Part shown: positions 42,261 through 53,723 of the stretch, one piece after another | Layout: each line of letters opens with the position of its first letter | How positions within the stretch are numbered: position 1 is the first letter of the stretch | Source: Xiphophorus maculatus | Lineage: Eukaryota; Chordata; Actinopteri; Cyprinodontiformes; Poeciliidae | NCBI RefSeq assembly: GCF_002775205.1 | Contig: NC_036447.1 | Coordinates: 2,158,501 to 2,222,500, forward strand | DNA length: 64,000 bases | Direction of reading: 5' to 3' | Program-made: the position numbers and the translations under genes | Notes under the pieces: generated by a model | Told to the model about the DNA's origin: nothing | Databases searched by the model: none | Seen by the model: the letters and a program-made list of their open reading frames with translations, nothing else

Positions 42261-42292
42261 TCTCCCTCTCTCTCTCTCTCTTTTTTTAGGAA
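42261..42292. repeat. (CT)n/T-rich microsatellite
   Basis: CTCTCTCCCTCTCTCTCTCTCTC followed by a T run. Confidence 0.85.
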
Positions 42293-42530
42293 ACTTTATT
42301 GACCAAATGGCCACTTTACAGCACATCAACAAATGAGATACAGTATATAGAAGACAACAACAATTAAATGGGAGCCTAATTAAATTGACATATATGAATT
42401 GTTTTTAATATTATTTTTATTGTGTTTATTAACTTTTTGTTACTCATATAAATTGCCTTGTGAGCCTCTTCATGTTCTCCTCATGTTACATGGTGGATAT
42501 AAACATGGTTGAATTTAGCACTTTAGCATT

Positions 42531-42957
42531 AGTGGAGCTAACATTCATGATTAGTGAGCTAACATTCATTATTAGTGAGCTAACATTCATGATTAGTGAG
42601 CTAACATTCATGGTTAGTGAGCTAACATTCATTATTAGTGAGCTAACATTCATTATTAGTGAGCTAACATTCATGATTAGTGAGCTAACATTCATGGTTA
42701 GTGAGCTAACATTCATGGTTAGTGAGCTAACATTCATGGTTAGTGAGCTAACATTCATGGTTAGTGGAGCTAACATTCATGATTAGTGGAGCTAACATTC
42801 ATGGTTAGTGAGCTAACATTCATGGTTAGTGAGCTAACATTCATGATTACTGAGCTAACATTCATGATTAGTGAGCTAACATTCATGATTACTGAGCTAA
42901 CATTCATGATTACTGAGCTAACATTCATGATTAGTGAGCTAACATTCATGATTAGTG
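42531..42957. repeat. 21-bp minisatellite, about 20 units (sgms2 intron 1)
   Basis: Unit AGTGAGCTAACATTCATGATT with ATT/GGT and AGT/ACT variants and three 22-bp units. Because 21 is divisible by 3, open frames of 60-108 codons appear on both strands with 7-residue periodicity; these are repeat artefacts. Confidence 0.95.
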
Positions 42958-43220
42958 CTTTAGGGACATCACAGCTAACCTTTTAGTTCACAAGTTATAA
43001 ACATCCAAATACATGAATGTGGAAACATCAAGTCAGATGTATGGAGTCAGAACCTTTAAGGTGTAATGATTTTAGTCTAAATAAAATAGTTTCAATCTAA
43101 AACTAAAACATGCTTGAAGACTGAAGATGGAGATTTTGGTTGTTTTTTTTCAGCTGTTAGCACTTTGCCATCTAGTTCTTGGGTTTCTCTGGTTTATACA
43201 AGGCGGGGTCGCCTCAAGCT

Positions 43221-43583
43221 TCACTTATTTTTAGTGCTCTCTTTAATGACGAAAGATGAAACAGTGCAAATGTGGAAATTAGTGGGCAGCAAAAGCAACG
43301 TGTTATTATGAAGACCCAAAGTAGAGTTAAAAAAAAAGAAAGCCCTGGTTTCACCAGAGTAAAACACAGCCCTGAAAGCAACTGGTGGACTTCTCCTGAA
43401 ATGGCCCGGAAAAGCACAGGCCGCTAAATCATACATCACTGCATCCAGTTTTCCAACTCCACCCGTCCCTCCAGAGGTTTTGGTGGAAGAGTTTGGTGCC
43501 CTGTAAACCACGGAGGACGTCTCACAGGGTGGACATCCTGTTGCAATGTCCATATGCATAAACCATTTCCAAACAGCTGCCAT
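43221..43583 (-). other. Orphan 120-codon ORF, probably not a gene
   Basis: An ATG-initiated open frame in sgms2 intron 1 on the opposite strand. The local sequence is less AT-rich than its flanks. No domain, signal peptide or family resemblance was recognised. It may be chance or a repeat fragment. Confidence 0.15.
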
Positions 43584-44029
43584 TTACCAAAGTCCTGCAC
43601 ATAAAATAATCAGCATAACCAAAAATGTATTTATTAAACTAATAAATGAAGCAATTAATACAACTAATAAAAGGAAAACAGCTATGCTCAAACATATCAA
43701 TCTTCTAGTTGGAATTTTATAAAAATTTGAGGCTTTACATTTTTTTAACCACTGAAAAAACATTTTCAAATTTAAAATTATTTGTCATTATCACACAAAA
43801 ATCTTTTACATGTACTCTTTTCACAGGCTAAGTGCTATCCAGACCCTTATTGGATGAACTGCATGAATTGATAGTTTCAAACATTGTTAAGTTTAAAAGC
43901 AAACCAAGACTTTATTTCTGAAGGACAACAGATTAAAGGAGTAATTAGTTGTCTTGCTTAACCTTCCAGCCATCATTTTCTTTTGGAAGGACTTTTAGAC
44001 AATTTGGCCTTGGAGATGGTAAACAACTC

Positions 44030-44740
44030 AAAATCTGGGTGCAGTGATGAAGTCAGACCTGAACCTTCAGAGTCACATAAAGACAGTTACAAAGTTGGAC
44101 TTCTATCATCTGAAGGACATTTACAGGATTAAAGGAATAATGTCTCAGCAGGATCTAGAGAAACTTATCCATGCGTTTATCTTTAGTTGCATTGATTACT
44201 GCAGAAGTAATCAATGCAGCAACAGCTAGTCCAGAATGCTGCTGCTGGCGTTCTGACTAAAACCAGGAGGATAGAGCACACCTGTTCTGCAGCCTCAACT
44301 ATCTGTTGCTCAGAGAATTGACTTCAAATACTGCTGTTAGTTTATAAATCACTGAATGGTTTAGCACTAGGAAGGTTGTTGTATCGACCTTCCAGACCTC
44401 CCGGGTCTTCTGGTTCTGGTTCTGCTCTGCACAGAACCAGAACCAAACATGGAGAAGCAGCATTAATTTTTTATGCTCCTCAAATCTGGAAGAAGCTTCC
44501 AGAAAACTGCAAAACAGCAGAAACCCTGAGTTCCTTTAAGTTGGGACTAAAAACCCACCTGGTTATTAATAACTGGAACATCTTTAGTTGTAGTCTGTAG
44601 TCCAACCTTCCATCACTTTTATTTATTCTTCCTCTGCTCCGTAATGCTTCTTTCTGTTTCTTGTTTCATGTTTTCATCATGTAAGACATTCTGAAATATC
44701 CTGTAGCTGAAACTTTAATTACAAATAAACTTGACTTGAA
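44030..44740 (+). mobile_element. 3' remnant of a Rex1/L2-like LINE (sgms2 intron 1)
   Basis: Conceptual fragments include DLNLQSHIKTVTKLDFYHLK, IKGIMSQQDLEKLIHAFIFS, QNAAAGVLTKTRRIEHT and RTKHGEAALIFYAPQIWKKL, the C-terminal region of a fish non-LTR reverse-transcriptase ORF. Broken by stops and frameshifts; it also holds a 13-bp-arm hairpin (44188-44200/44206-44218). The tail ends near AAATAAACTTGACTTGAAA. Confidence 0.8.
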
Positions 44741-45829
44741 ATGTGGCTGAAAAAGCCCTTAATATAAACATCTATTGATTTATTACATGCGGTTTAAATC
44801 CATTACATGGATTATTTTGGGCTTACCAAGTCTGACTTTCAGCATCTTTATTTGAGCAGAACAATTAAAGCTTAAAATGTTTTATACTTATATTTAAACA
44901 CCTCAGTGATTGTCAGATGTATTGTGAATCCGTCTGTTACTTATGCAACAGAGTCTGAATTAGCCTATGTCCTTTTTCCACTGATATATTCTCCACAAAA
45001 CTGATTACACAGTAACCGATACGTTCAGTGACTCCATCCATTGGTCTCCTGTAAATATTAGTTTTTCCTTGCATGTAACCAGGGTATTCTGGTAGTCTCC
45101 CCAAGGAGGTTTATTATGATGCATTTCAGCGCTGAAAACCATCACAGAGGCTTTTAAAGGCATTAAAGCAGATGTGAAACAATAGAAATCTTCAGCTCCA
45201 GAGTGCACTCTCGTGTCATTAGCTTAAAATGTTTTGCTTGCACATGTGCAGCTTCTTGATAGATGCGTTTGCAGACAACAATACGTGTGAATCAACACAC
45301 AGCTGCATGTTTGGACGGCAGCTTCACATTTTCCTCCACAAAGTCTCTTCATCCACAGCTTTTAATAGAAACTGGACAGGTTAAGGCCAACTGAGTAAAG
45401 TTACCTTCAGCTGTTATATGCTTTTATTTTGGTAACATTCTTGTCAAGGTAGCCATGGTAACGGAATTCAATTCTACCTGAAAAGGTTAACAGAAATATC
45501 CAGAAAAGGTTAACAGAAAAACGACAAAAAGCAACTAAATTTCATCTTGACTGCATAAGGATAAAAGGTTAGTAACTAGGATTGAAGTTTATCTGAGTAA
45601 CTTGAAATGTTTTTGGAAACATTTGTGATTGTTTGTATTAATGATAAGAGTTGTACTGATGTAGTGGTCTGTACAAAAGCAGCATGGGCCAGTTGCAACG
45701 GACCTTTACCTGTTTGCAGTTCAGTCCTCGCTCATTTTTCTCTGTAATGTAACTCCTGATAATTCACAGAAATTTGCCTGTTCACTGATTTTTTTTCATA
45801 GAGAATGTTTTAAATATTTGAAGGAAAAT

Positions 45830-46045
45830 GCAGCTCCGTTCAGTTTGGCTGAAGGGAACTCTGGTGCCTTTTGAATGTAAATGTGAACGCCAACCAGAAC
45901 GGAGACCGATCCACAATCAGGGTTTGGTTGGTTTGACACGGTGCAGCGTAAACGTGAACCACAACAGTTGGAAATGTAACAAATGTTTTGGTCTAAAATC
46001 AAACCGAGTTCACCAGACTATCAGGTGTGAAAACAGCCTTGAGGA
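45830..46045 (-). mobile_element. About 600-bp interspersed repeat family, copy C (partial)
   Basis: Read on the minus strand it matches the first part of copies A/B: CACCTGATAGTCTGGTGAAC, ATTTCCAACTGTTGTGGTTC, 'ACACGGTGCAGCGTAAACGTGAACC' on the plus strand. Lies 300 bp upstream of sgms2 exon 1. Confidence 0.55.
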
Positions 46046-46339
46046 TATTCCTCCCATTCCACTTCCAGATCCTCAAAACCAGCAGTAAACCTCCAGGGAT
46101 CTGCTGGGAACATCTGGAACAATCATCTGATGAATGATGGAGTTTAGGTTTAAGAAGGAGAATCTTACATTACAGCATTTTGGTAATTTTGACTGCCTTT
46201 TGTGGATTCCCTGATAGTAAAGAACTATAATAGTAATGAATGCCTAGTCTACCCCACACTGCCCTGTGTTAATCTCTTTTCTTTCCCCGTGTCTCTGCAA
46301 CTGAAGGCTCCACTCCCGGGGTGAACAGAGCGCTCATCC

Positions 46340-49300
46340 ATGGCTTCAGCAGAGCTCAGGAATCCTGGAGACTCTTCCACTCCCAATCTAACCCTGGGAA
46401 CGGAGGATGGTTCTGCTCCCGGCACAATCAAGTCCTGCCCAGTCCACGCCTCCGCCGGAGAGGAGGCGAAGAGGAGTTTTAGGAAAGGGATCGTCCGTCA
46501 TAAAGACTATGTGAAGATCTCCCTGCCGGAGTCCAAAGTCAACCATCTGCCCACTGAGTGGTGGAAGACGGTGATCGCTTTCTTTTACGCAGCTTTTAAC
46601 TTGGTTCTGACCACGGTGGTCATCACAGTGGTGCACGAGCGCGTCCCCCCTAAAGAGAGCAGCCCTCCTCTTCCTGATAAGTTCTTCGACTACATCGACA
46701 GAGTCAAGTGGGCTTTCACTGTGACGGAAATCAATGGGATGGTTCTGGTGGCTATTTGGTTGATCCAGCTCTTCTTCTTCAAATACAAGTGAGAACCTGA
46801 TAAGCTACCGATAAAAATAGATACAAAGTTTTAGCAAGAGTTGGGTTGGCTGCAGTGCTATTGTCACTAATAATAACAATATTAGTGGTGGAGTTGAACA
46901 TTTTAATCAAGTTAATTGCATGTCTGCAATTAATCAATTGCAATTGATCACTTTTTAATTGAAAACCATCAACACAATAAGCAACATCCTCAATTCAAAA
47001 CCTCTTTTTGCTGCTAAATTATTGAATAAATAGGATATGAGCTCAACAACAAACATATTTATTATTTTTAATCTGTTATTTAGGTGATTTAACCATCAGA
47101 TTGGTTCAAAGTGCCATTCTGCCCATTCAGCTTGTATGTAACATCTTTAAACATAAAAACTCATTTTATGTAACATTTTTAAACATAAAAACTAATTTTA
47201 TGTAACATCTTTAAACATTAAAACAATTTTTTATGTAACATCTTTAAACATAAAAACTCATTTTATGTAACATCTTTAAACATAAAAACTCATTTTATGT
47301 AACATCTTTAAACATAAAAACTCATTTTTATGTAACATCTTTAAACATAAAAACTCATTTTTATGTAACATCTTTAAACAAATCCTTCTTTAGAAATGTG
47401 ACATTAGCTTTAGCATCTGTGCTGCTGCTTCTTGTTTAGCTTTGAGATGCTAATTTAGGTCTGAATAGCTTTGCTAACTTATTTTTGCATAACTCGAACA
47501 TGACAATAGTCTTTCCCAGAGTCGTGTCGGATCGTTTTTTGAAGCAGAAATTAACCCTTTGCAGGCCAAAACAAGCAGCTTTGTCATCCATCGCTTTTAG
47601 CAGATGTCACATGTACATCGGATCTGTGGCGTACCAGAAACATGCAAATACAAAGGTTCCGGCTGGAAATAATAAAAAAATTAAAATAATTTTAAAAAAC
47701 GACAATCAATTGCTTTGTAATTAATTGATCAAAATTAACACATTAAAGACCCTGCCCTGAAAATGTCTAATGTAAAAATAAATAATAAAAAAATTATTCA
47801 CATTCCTGAAAAATTTAGATTTAAAATTATTTTTATTCAACAAGGAAGTTTGTTTCAAAGATAAAATAAGGTAAGCATCTCTCCAAGGATAATACAGCAA
47901 ATTGAAAATACTTATTTTTATTCAATTTTATTTAAAAATTTCATGTTAAAACCTATTTATTTATTTCTCAGTAATAAAAAGAAACAGTATTGGCTTTACA
48001 GAGGTCAGACCTTTCTAAACATTTTTATTCCCCTGATATTTTGCTGATTTTTCTTCGGTGATGAGCTTCAGCTCTCTGACACTGGAAGGCCTCCTCACCA
48101 TCACCCTCATGTTTGGCTCCTTCCACAAACAGAAACATGATTGTGGAGGGATTAACTACAATGTAAAATTTACATGTTAGTAAATCTTACAATGTGTAAT
48201 TTAAAACTACTATGATGTGAGATAAAATCAAACAGGTTCTGTGTCGCATCATTACTTTCATTTTTATGTTTCTTCTGACTGAAAGTAAAATTAATGTTTA
48301 GGACATTGAGCCTTGAATCTGTGGAGGAGAGTAAACATTAGGGTCATGGAGAGGAGCTCTTCCAACCTCATTACCAATGAAAAAATATCAGTGAAAAAAT
48401 ACAAAAAGCTGCTCAGTATATATAAAAAGAGTTTATTGCTGTAATGCTAATTATTTTCCCTCTATTCATTGCAAATGGCACAAAAAAATTTCAATTACAT
48501 TTTCTTAAAATTGTAAATAAAGACAGATTTTGTTTCCTAAAACTGCTTCAGTTTAATTTCCTAACAGAAACAAACTCTTTTTGTTAAATAAATCTTTTGA
48601 TAGATTCAACACTGACAAGACAAATGATATGTTTTGATTCCCCCTTATCTGTTGCTACACCCAAAATCCCAACCCAATTCCACTTTTAAAAATTGTGTTG
48701 AAGTCTACTATACATGACTATCTTACATAATATTATGCCTGAAAAAACAGTTTGGTCTTTAGAGCTGCAGAGGAAGCTCTTCACACAGTATAAAGGTAAT
48801 TAAAACTTGTATAAATAACTGGTCTTACTTTAGTTCTGCAATATTTAATTTATGAATGGCTCCAGCTCTCTGCAACTTCCAGATCTAAGCAGTCATTTGC
48901 ATGAAGTTATTGTTCACAGGATTCTAATAAAGAGACATCAGCTCCATGTTTGCCACTCGATAGTGAGCAGGGTTTTCCTGTCGACAGGTCCATAGCGTGC
49001 AGACGGTTCTTCTTCCTCATCGGCACGCTGTACCTGTACCGCTGTGTGACCATGTACGTCACCACGCTGCCTGTTCCTGGCATGCACATGAACTGTGCCC
49101 CCAAGGTGAGCAGAAACCATCAGCCTCCTGTAATCAGCAGTGATGAGATTCATCAGTGTCTCTGAGGAAAATGTAATCCACTGGCAGTTTGTGAGCTGAG
49201 CACAGACGGAGCGACCAGTGGCTGATCTGTTTGAGCCGCTGAAGATGTTTAAGAAGTTTTAGCTCTATTCATATTTCCTGTCATCTCTGGGAGATTTTGG

Positions 49301-49475
49301 AGGAACTAATAATGGAACGCCACTGTTTGATGTAGTTTGTTCATTTACATCAATCAAACACCAGGATGACTGAATCTTCAAAGAAAACAGTAAAATCTGA
49401 AACAGAACGAGTGAAGTGTAGCTGCTCTGCTAGGATCTATTGTCATTTTGTCATTTTTAAAGGGGCTGTTTTATG

Positions 49476-49532
<57 letters not shown>

Positions 49533-52503
49533 CTGCAGTTTGCGACATTTTGCCTCACAGAGCAGCTCTCTCCCAGGACTCCCCCATTCAGCTCCTTCAG
49601 ACTAGCCTGCAGCAATTAGCAAACACCTGGTGGAACAGCTGAGTTCATTATAGGAGCCACTTCTCAGTGGTTAAAAACTAAAGGGTTAATAGAAGCCATG
49701 TGGTGATGACTTCCTGAAGGTGGAGATACAGAAAGATCAGGAGTATTTAAAGAGACAGCGGCACAATTTCAAGGCCATAAAATAGGAAGCAAAAGTTATT
49801 TTAAGTCATATTTGATATATATAGTATATTTATAACAACTCAAGGTAACATAGTTTCTTGATCATGCTATGAAATGGCACTATGTGCCAGGAAAACACAT
49901 AACACTGCCCCTTTAAATAACCTGCAACAATATATTTTCAGTTCATGTTCCTAAATATGAAAGATGATCTGCAACATCCTCAGATGTTTGCATTAGTCAA
50001 CAAAAACAACATTTATAATGTTCTAATTTTTAGGTTTTGTAGAAGTAATTTGATGATTAGCCTTGCTGCTGATCCAGTAGTTATTATTTTGTTTTTTAAT
50101 GTTCATGTCCATCAGCTTCAGGGAGACACGCAGGCCAAGATCCAACGCGTTCTGCAGCTCATTTCAGGAGCCGGCCTCTCCATAACCAACTCCCACCTGC
50201 TGTGTGGAGACTTCCTGTACAGCGGACACACAGTGATGCTCACCCTCACTTACCTATTCATCAAAGAGTGTGAGTACTCAAACGGTTGCTCTCCTAGAAT
50301 AATTCATGAGATCCTCTGGTTAATAATTGATGATTCATATTGTGTACTTCCATTCTGATCACCCATTGCTCTTAATGTTGTTATGCAACCTTTTAGATTA
50401 TTGTCTATTTATTTTGATTATCAATTATTCAAAGGCTGACAGACTTAAAGTCAAAGTCATTCCCCATTGGGTTGGTTAAAGTACGTTTGGCAGATGGAAA
50501 AGTTGTATATGTTGTTATTTGTTGAGTACCGCTTCACCACGATGAAAAATTAACAGCAGTAATTTGGAATATTTAGCTTACTCACTAAGTATTTAAATTT
50601 AAACTAAATATTTAGCTGTCTCAAAGCTAAATATTTAGTGTGGAGCTATTAGCTTGCTCACTAAATACTAAATAGTTAGCTTGGAGCTAAATGTTCAGCT
50701 TGTAAACAAAATACTTAGCTTGCTAATTAAATACTTAGTTTGAAACTGTGACTTTTATAAAGGAATGAATAACACATTAAAATGAATCCCATCTTATGAC
50801 AGAGTAAATAACCCAAATCACTGCTGTATATTTCTGACTGTGTAACTTTATAATTACTGTGGTTCTTCTGAAGACTCTCCAAAGTCCTTCTGGTGGTACC
50901 ACCTCCTGTGCTGGCTGCTGAGCGCTGTGGGCGTGCTCTGCATCCTGGTGGCTCATGAGCACTACACCGTGGATGTGATCGTGGCCTATTTCATCACGTC
51001 CCGTCTGTTCTGGTGGTACCACACCATGGCCAACTTACAGGTCAGAAAGTGTCAAACAAAAACTTTTTTAATCATTAGAGACCGGAAAAAATAGTGCAGA
51101 TAATAAATTGTTGTATTCATTCAGTTATTAAGACTAACGCTGCTCTGCCACCACCACTAAAATGCTAAAAAGCTGAACAGCGCCCTCTGGTGGCTATAAT
51201 ACAGAGTGGCTCTAAAACTAAACTATTTAAATGTTTTCAGGTGAAAATCCATTTTGTACGACAAGGCCATAAATCCCATCTCATTATTGGGGGGGACCAT
51301 AAAACAGGAACATTTCTTAAGACCAATTTTTGGGGGTCGGCAAAGTTACAGCGAAATGTAACGTAAAATATGGTTTAGAAAGTTTTTAAACCACATTCAA
51401 GCTGCAGGACCAAAAATGACTAGTGATGCACATCAAGCGTGTTTTTCTCAGTAAGCAACCTATTGAGAAATAAAACAAAAATTCAAATGTTGCTTCTATA
51501 CGAGTTTTGTTCAGTCTGACTGATCTAATCTCTGCTACACCTTTACAAAAATGTAAGTTTCTAAATAAAAAAGCTTTAATGAGTAACTGCTCTTAATAAA
51601 ATTCATCATAAACATTGATTTATTGAAATGGCTCCCAATACAAGTTATGGGTTATTTTAATTATAACTTAAGTTACTTTATTTTTTAGTTTTGTCATGTC
51701 CTGGATGACGGAAAACCAACAGGTAGATAGAAATGAATATCTGAGGAGTATCATAACTTAAGCGTAACATTTAAAGTACCGGGGTTTATATAGAAAAATA
51801 TTCAGATTTTATTTTGTGGTTTTAAAGTCTCTACGTTTAAGGCAGTGAGAAATAAAGTCATAACTTTTAGTTTTTTCTCTCTGTTCTCGGCTCCCACGCT
51901 GAGCTGGTCCACTTGCTCAGCTCCTCCCTCCCGTTTCAAACTCTTCTAATTAACTAAAGTTAAAAAGCTAAATATGAATGAGATGTTTGCTACCTTTGAC
52001 AAAAAAATCTTAAGTCTATGAAAACAGTGTAGCAGTTTTGCTAATAGGGCAGCTTATCAAAAATTCATTATTATTTTTTTCCTGAGAGAAAATATAATAT
52101 CACTATGCCTTTTCATATTGATATTATTTAAATGCAAACATTTCTTTAATAATTTTTTTGTAGACTAGGTCCATCCCCCCCAATCCCCCTCCAGGATTTA
52201 CGCCTATGGTGTATGAAGGAGTTATTTTAGAGTATCTACTGTAGCACTGGAGATTTTATTAATAAAGTCAGGTTTATTATATGATGTAAATGTTACTTTT
52301 GTAATTTTGTCTTGCAGACTCTGAAGTGCTCGCCCAATAACTACCTCACCAACACCTGGTGGAACCCCGTGTTCAACTTCTTTGAGAGGAACGTCCAGAC
52401 GTCGGTGCCGTGCTCCTACACCTGGCCCATCAGCTGGGCCTCCAGCTGCCTGAAAAACCCCTGCAAGGCGTACTCCATGGTGCAGAGCTCACGGGAAGAG
52501 TGA
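46340..52503 (+). CDS. sgms2: Phosphatidylcholine:ceramide cholinephosphotransferase 2 (sphingomyelin synthase 2), 5 coding exons, complete
   Basis: Transfers phosphocholine from phosphatidylcholine to ceramide, making sphingomyelin and diacylglycerol; family members sit in plasma membrane and Golgi with six membrane spans. Exons: 46340-46788, 48988-49105, 50116-50269, 50874-51040, 52318-52503, all GT/AG and phase-consistent, giving 357 aa. Residues 1-70 are hydrophilic and divergent. Hydrophobic spans begin near 77-97 and 131-147. The lipid-phosphatase-like catalytic triad is present: His227 (SGHT), His270 and Asp274 (HEHYTVDV), aligned with human SMS2 H229/H272/D276. The tail keeps several cysteines ([18 protein letters not shown]), where mammalian SMS2 is palmitoylated. 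At exon 3 two tandem AGs lie 6 nt apart; the first (exon start 50116) preserves the family LxGD. SGMS1 is less likely because no SAM domain is present and the neighbours are papss1 and cyp2u1. Confidence 0.94.
46885..47765 (+). repeat. Interspersed repeat carrying a minisatellite (sgms2 intron 1, after first coding exon)
   Basis: Begins near 'TTAATCAAGTTAATTGCATG' and ends 'TTGTAATTAATTGATCAAAATTAACACATTAAAG'; the two ends are roughly inverted, suggesting a DNA element. Blocks match 31870-32330 in order. The ORF at 47485-47724 lies inside and is not gene-like. Confidence 0.55.
47135..47382. repeat. 31-33-bp minisatellite, 8 units
   Basis: Unit TATGTAACATCTTTAAACAT plus AAAAACTCATTT, with small length changes in the T run. 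Expanded inside the element at 46885-47765. Confidence 0.9.
47770..48980. other. sgms2 intron between first two coding exons, remainder
   Basis: AT-rich, nothing further identified up to the exon at 48988. Confidence 0.5.
49478..49529. repeat. (TA)n microsatellite, about 25 repeats
   Basis: Uninterrupted TA dinucleotides in the sgms2 intron between the second and third coding exons. They create poly-Tyr/Ile ORFs that are artefacts. Confidence 0.95.
50570..50785. repeat. TTAGC-type minisatellite inside an interspersed element (locus 2)
   Basis: Words GCTAAATATTTAG, TTAGCTTGCTCACTAAATA, then AAACTGTGACTTTTATAAAGG and ATGAATAACAC, paralleling 12185-12425. It ends about 90 bp before sgms2 exon 4. 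Confidence 0.65.
51045..52310. other. sgms2 intron 4, otherwise unremarkable
   Basis: Apart from the CTCF-type site at 51180-51193, nothing is identified. The acceptor is TTTTGTCTTGCAG at 52317. Confidence 0.5.
51180..51193 (-). promoter_or_regulatory. CTCF-type motif in sgms2 intron 4
   Basis: On the minus strand the site reads CCACCAGAGGGCGC, 14/14 to CCASYAGRKGGCRS and close to the strongest known CTCF cores. It lies 140 bp after exon 4 of sgms2. Binding is not demonstrated. Confidence 0.45.
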
Positions 52504-53125
52504 CCGGCCCGCCCGGAGCCACGGCCGTGTTGCTCCTCCAGGCACAAACCAAAAAACGACGTAAAAAGATCTCCACTGGAGGAAGAAAGGAACATTTATT
52601 GATTTATTTATAACATTAAGAGCTGAAAATGGTGCGTCTTTGTAAACCACACTGTCTGGTCGGTTGCTGTAATTGATGTGTGTGTCCTCCACGCTAAGTA
52701 TTTTTGAATTATCAGTGTGTCGAAGCCACAGGGTGCCTTAGTGTAGATGTACCAAAGCTGCCATGATCTGCCTCTCAGTCGACTTTTATGTGCTTTGATA
52801 TCATTTGTTTTGTATTAATTTTAGCAGTTTTAGTGTCATAACTATAGCCTCAACATTGTATTAAAAATTAAAGCAAACCAAATCGTGCTGGATTTATGTC
52901 GTCAATGGATTTGTGTGTGTGCGTGCGTGGGAGTGTGTGTGCCGGTGATTACATCTGAATCTGTGTGTTTGTCTGCGTACTGTCAATAGAAATCAAATTG
53001 TAGTGTTATATTTTATTATTGAATTGTGTATCTTTTTTGAAACCCGTCAAGGGACTGCAGATACAAATTATCTTATGTTTGAGCTGTATTGTCTCTTTCT
53101 AAATAAAGTTTACTTAAAAAAATAG
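52504..53125 (+). other. sgms2: sgms2 3' UTR and poly(A) signal
   Basis: After the sgms2 stop, about 600 bp of non-coding sequence contains an imperfect GT microsatellite (about 52911-52942) and ends at AATAAA (53102-53107), the best poly(A) signal before the cyp2u1 promoter. A weaker ATTAAA-like site lies near 52860-52872. The end point is inferred. Confidence 0.6.
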
Positions 53126-53559
53126 AGTCACATAAAAAGAAACGTATATTATAAAGAATGCAGAGAAAGAAGCAACAAAAACAAGTCCTGAAGTGGTTTA
53201 ATGTAGCCTGTTGAAATCATCGGGGGCATAAATATCATTAATTTTGGGCTTCACCGTGTTTTTTCAAGTGGGTTTTAAATGGTATTTCCTCCAAGAAGAC
53301 ACCAAGAACTAGAAAACATGTTGGCCAAGTTACTGTCACTAAAGACAGAGGATTTGGTGGTGAGTGAGTGTGCACTGGTCCTTCAGGTTGGGGATCTGAA
53401 CTGATAAACTTCAGGTAAAAACAGAAACAAAAGCTCTGAAGAGGGTTAGCTTAAAAAGGCTGATAATCAACCAGATAATCAGCCACTGGTTAAAAATGAG
53501 GTCCTTGTGGAAGAGCAATAAGTGACTTGGTCTTGAAAGACTGCAATGAAAAACACAAC

Positions 53560-53723
53560 ATCGACCGCATTTCCGAATTCCACCAATCAGAGCACGCTTA
53601 CAGCGGAGTCAGCCAATAGGAACGCAGCAACAGTTCCAGCCTCCGTATGAAACAGGAAGATAAAGTTCTGGCCCGCTGCTGCTGTTGTTGGTGTAATCCC
53701 GGAGATGTCAGCTCCCTGACAGA
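53560..53723 (+). promoter_or_regulatory. cyp2u1: cyp2u1 promoter/5' UTR with two CCAAT boxes
   Basis: Two forward CCAAT boxes (53583-53587 and 53613-53617) lie 107-141 bp upstream of the cyp2u1 ATG, 30 bp apart, typical of NF-Y sites in TATA-less promoters. Upstream ATGs at 53647 and 53706 would be in the 5' UTR if transcription starts before them. Confidence 0.5.

Noticed and set aside
42460-42986. Open frames with a 7-residue repeat on both strands, or a CRISPR-like array
   Set aside because: The array is a continuous 21-bp minisatellite without spacers; the reading frames follow from unit length divisible by three.
49366-49642. ORFs with poly Tyr-Ile
   Set aside because: Produced by the (TA)n microsatellite.
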